Source of the DNA: Rubrivivax sp.
Lineage (GTDB): Bacteria > Pseudomonadota > Gammaproteobacteria > Burkholderiales > Burkholderiaceae
Direction: 5' to 3'
Length of the DNA stretch: 7,800 bases
Assembly (NCBI GenBank): GCA_004211235.1
Contig: SEEY01000163.1
Location: 1 to 7,800, forward strand
Shown here: positions 6,171 through 7,800 of the stretch, piece by piece
Position numbering within the stretch: position 1 is the first letter of the stretch
Layout of the letters: the number at the start of each line of letters is the position of its first letter
Notes under the pieces: generated by a model
Databases searched by the model: none
What the model was told of the DNA's origin: nothing
Seen by the model: the letters and a program-made list of their open reading frames with translations, nothing else
Program-made: the position numbers and the translations under genes

Positions 6171-6293
6171 AGTCACCCCGGGTTTTCCGTAGCGGCTTTC
6201 GGTCGGCTGCGGCCCGGTGCGGCCCGGTCCGGCAACTATCATTTCGACCATCGCCCCGGCCTGCGCCGGGGCGTCGCGTTTGAGGGTGTCGTC
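6171..6293. other. Intergenic gap between ldcA and the solute-binding protein gene
   Basis: This 123-bp gap holds a 10-bp tandem repeat (GCGGCCCGGT at 6209-6218 and again at 6219-6228), a TATCAT at 6237-6242 that could be a -10 box but lacks a -35 partner, and the GC-rich hairpin at 6252-6273. GAGGG at 6282-6286 is the probable ribosome-binding site of the next gene. Confidence 0.5.
6252..6273 (+). terminator. GC-rich hairpin after ldcA, weak terminator or leader stem
   Basis: A perfect 9-bp stem (CGCCCCGGC 6252-6260, GCCGGGGCG 6265-6273) closes a 4-nt loop. The following bases are TCGCGTTTG, so the T-tract is poor. It may end tadA-ldcA transcripts. If the next gene is transcribed from the TATCAT upstream, it would instead sit in that gene's 5' leader, 20 nt before the start codon. 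Confidence 0.4.
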
Positions 6294-7800
6294 TTGGTGG
6301 GAATCGGTCGTCGGATCAGCAGCAGCCTTGGCGCCTTCGCGCTGGCGCTGCTGGCCGGCTGCAACAACAGCCCGCATCCGCTCGGCGCCGAGCGCGAGAA
6401 CGCGCTCTACATGGCCTTCGCCGAGCGCTCGCCGCGCTATCTGGACCCGACCTCGTCCTATGCCGCGCCGGAGAGCACCTATGTCTTCGAGATCAGCGAG
6501 CCGCCCTACGGCTATCACCACCTGAAGCGGCCCTATGCGCTGGTGCCGCGCGCGGCCGCCGCGCTGGCCAAGCCTTACTACCTGGACGCCCAGGGCCGGC
6601 GGCTGCCGGACGACGCGCCCGACGAGCAGGTGGCCGAGGCGGTCTACGACGTGCCCATCCGCCCCGGGCTGAAGTGGTCCCCCCACCCGGCGTTCGCGAA
6701 GGATGCGCAGGGGCAGTACCTCTACCACCACCTCAAGCCCGGCGAGCTGGGGGACAAGCGCAGCCCCTTCGACTTCAAGCAGCTGGGCACGCGCGAGGTG
6801 GTGGCGGAGGACTTCGTCTACGCGCTCAAGCGGCAGGCCAGCCCGCGGCTGGAAGCGCCCGTCTCGGGCCTGTTCTCGGAGCACGTGATCGGGCTGAAGG
6901 ACTACATGGCCCTGGTCAGGCGCGAGAGCGACAGGCAGCTCAAGGGCCTGCCCGAGAACCTGGCGGACAAGCCCTTCCTGGACTTGCGCCAGTGGCCGCT
7001 GGCGGGTGCGGTGGCCGTCAATGACCACCTGCTGCGCGTGCGCATCAAGGGCCGCTATCCGCAGTGGCAGTACTGGCTGGCCACCAACTTCACGGCGGCC
7101 ATTCCGTGGGAGGTGGACGCCTTCTACGCCCAGCCCGGCATGGCCGCCAACTCGCTGAGCTGGAACCAGTGGCCGGTCGGCAGCGGTGCCTTCATGATGA
7201 CCGAGTACGTGCAGGACCGCCGGCACGTCATGAGCCGCAATCCCAACTACCGCGTCGAGACCTACCCCTGCGACGGCGAGGCTGGCGATGCCGAGGCGGG
7301 CTTGCTGGCGGACTGCGGCAAGCGCATGCCCTTCGTCGACAAGGTCGTGGCCATCAACATCAAGGAGCAGGTGCCGATCAAGGAGCTGTTCAAGCAGGGC
7401 TGGCTGGACCTGCCCGAGATGGACCGCGCCGACTGGGGCGTACGGCTGGCCGTGGACCGCGACGATTCGGACGAGGTCAAAGCCTTCTTCGAGCGCCGCG
7501 GCTTCAAGCTGCCGATGAATGTCGACATCAGCAACTGGTACCTCGGCTTCAACTGGCTGGACCCGGTCGTCGGCCGCGGCGACACGCTCGAGCAGCAAAA
7601 GCGCAACCGTGCCTTGCGCCAGGCCATCTCCATCGCCATCGACTGGGAGGAGGGCTATGGCCGCATCTTCCGCGACCAGGGCGGTGATGCAGCCCAGGGG
7701 CCCATCCCGCCAGGCGTGTTCGGTTCCAAGGAAGGGCAACCCGGTGAGTTCAATCCAGTCACGCACCGGCTGGTGGACGGCAAGGCCGTGCGGCGCCCCA
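6294..7800 (+). CDS. ABC transporter solute-binding lipoprotein, family 5 (probable oligopeptide), 3'-truncated by the window
   Basis: Family 5 solute-binding proteins deliver peptides or similar ligands to an inner-membrane ABC permease. The frame is open for 502 codons to the window edge. Residues 1-23 are a lipoprotein signal ending in LALLAGC, with Cys23 as the lipid anchor. The core shows DLRQWPLAG-type segments, VYDVPIRPGLKWSPHPAF, VVAEDFVYALKRQASPR, YPQWQYWLATNFTAAIPWE, VGSGAFMMTEY, RNPNYRVETYPCDGEAGD and NRALRQAISIAIDWEEGYG, followed by AAQGPIPPGVFG. These match a proteobacterial subgroup annotated as peptide-binding. The start is TTG 6294, seven bases after GAGGG (6282-6286); GTG 6297 is nearly as good. 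Apart from the anchor, the visible chain has only two cysteines, Cys326 and Cys341, in that subgroup's insertion, so a disulfide is likely. Permease and ATPase genes, if adjacent, lie beyond the right edge. Confidence 0.88.
   Translation, partial: MVGIGRRISSSLGAFALALLAGCNNSPHPLGAERENALYMAFAERSPRYLDPTSSYAAPESTYVFEISEPPYGYHHLKRPYALVPRAAAALAKPYYLDAQGRRLPDDAPDEQVAEAVYDVPIRPGLKWSPHPAFAKDAQGQYLYHHLKPGELGDKRSPFDFKQLGTREVVAEDFVYALKRQASPRLEAPVSGLFSEHVIGLKDYMALVRRESDRQLKGLPENLADKPFLDLRQWPLAGAVAVNDHLLRVRIKGRYPQWQYWLATNFTAAIPWEVDAFYAQPGMAANSLSWNQWPVGSGAFMMTEYVQDRRHVMSRNPNYRVETYPCDGEAGDAEAGLLADCGKRMPFVDKVVAINIKEQVPIKELFKQGWLDLPEMDRADWGVRLAVDRDDSDEVKAFFERRGFKLPMNVDISNWYLGFNWLDPVVGRGDTLEQQKRNRALRQAISIAIDWEEGYGRIFRDQGGDAAQGPIPPGVFGSKEGQPGEFNPVTHRLVDGKAVRRP

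Noticed and set aside
5664..7766. A 700-codon open frame on the minus strand opposite ldcA and the solute-binding protein gene
   Set aside because: It is antisense to two genes with clear family motifs, has no recognisable domain and low-complexity Val/Leu/Arg/Gln/Gly-rich composition; this is the usual shadow of GC-rich coding DNA.

Overview
The window is GC-rich DNA (about 70% by eye, with strong G/C preference at third codon positions) packed with ordinary chromosomal genes. Its gene content and protein style fit a betaproteobacterium of the order Burkholderiales (the Rubrivivax/Leptothrix/Roseateles neighbourhood); the exact genus is an inference. I see no tRNA, rRNA, CRISPR array, insertion sequence or phage gene.

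Layout, left to right. Positions 1-175 form a perfect inverted repeat with 76-bp arms and a 23-nt spacer. It consists of lacI-type coding sequence and its own reverse complement, and looks like a fold-back at a contig end. From there a LacI/GalR-family regulator runs rightward to 1009 without its DNA-binding head. Next comes a small one-membrane-segment protein (1085-1303), followed one base later by a 2H-phosphoesterase RNA cyclic phosphodiesterase (thpR, 1305-1856). A hairpin with an A-tract/T-tract separates thpR from a convergent CsbD-family stress protein (1913-2128, minus).

The middle is a leftward three-gene operon, pxpB-pxpC-pxpA (4560 to 2260). It encodes the prokaryotic ATP-dependent 5-oxoprolinase, which turns pyroglutamate into glutamate. 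Its genes are 4 nt apart or overlap by 16 nt. It diverges from tadA (tRNA adenosine deaminase, 4630-5172) across a 69-bp gap that holds a perfect 7-3-7 palindrome and a -10-like box. tadA overlaps ldcA (LD-carboxypeptidase, 5172-6170) by one base; ldcA has an unusual His/Asp/Cys-rich tail. After a 123-bp gap with a tandem repeat and a GC-rich hairpin, a lipoprotein-type family 5 ABC solute-binding protein begins at 6294 and runs off the right edge.

The cell biology is mostly housekeeping and recycling: pyroglutamate salvage, tRNA editing, murein peptide recycling, RNA end processing and probable peptide uptake. I find no convincing new multi-gene system. The items most worth checking are the left-end palindrome, the palindrome between pxpB and tadA, and the metal-binding-like tail of LdcA.
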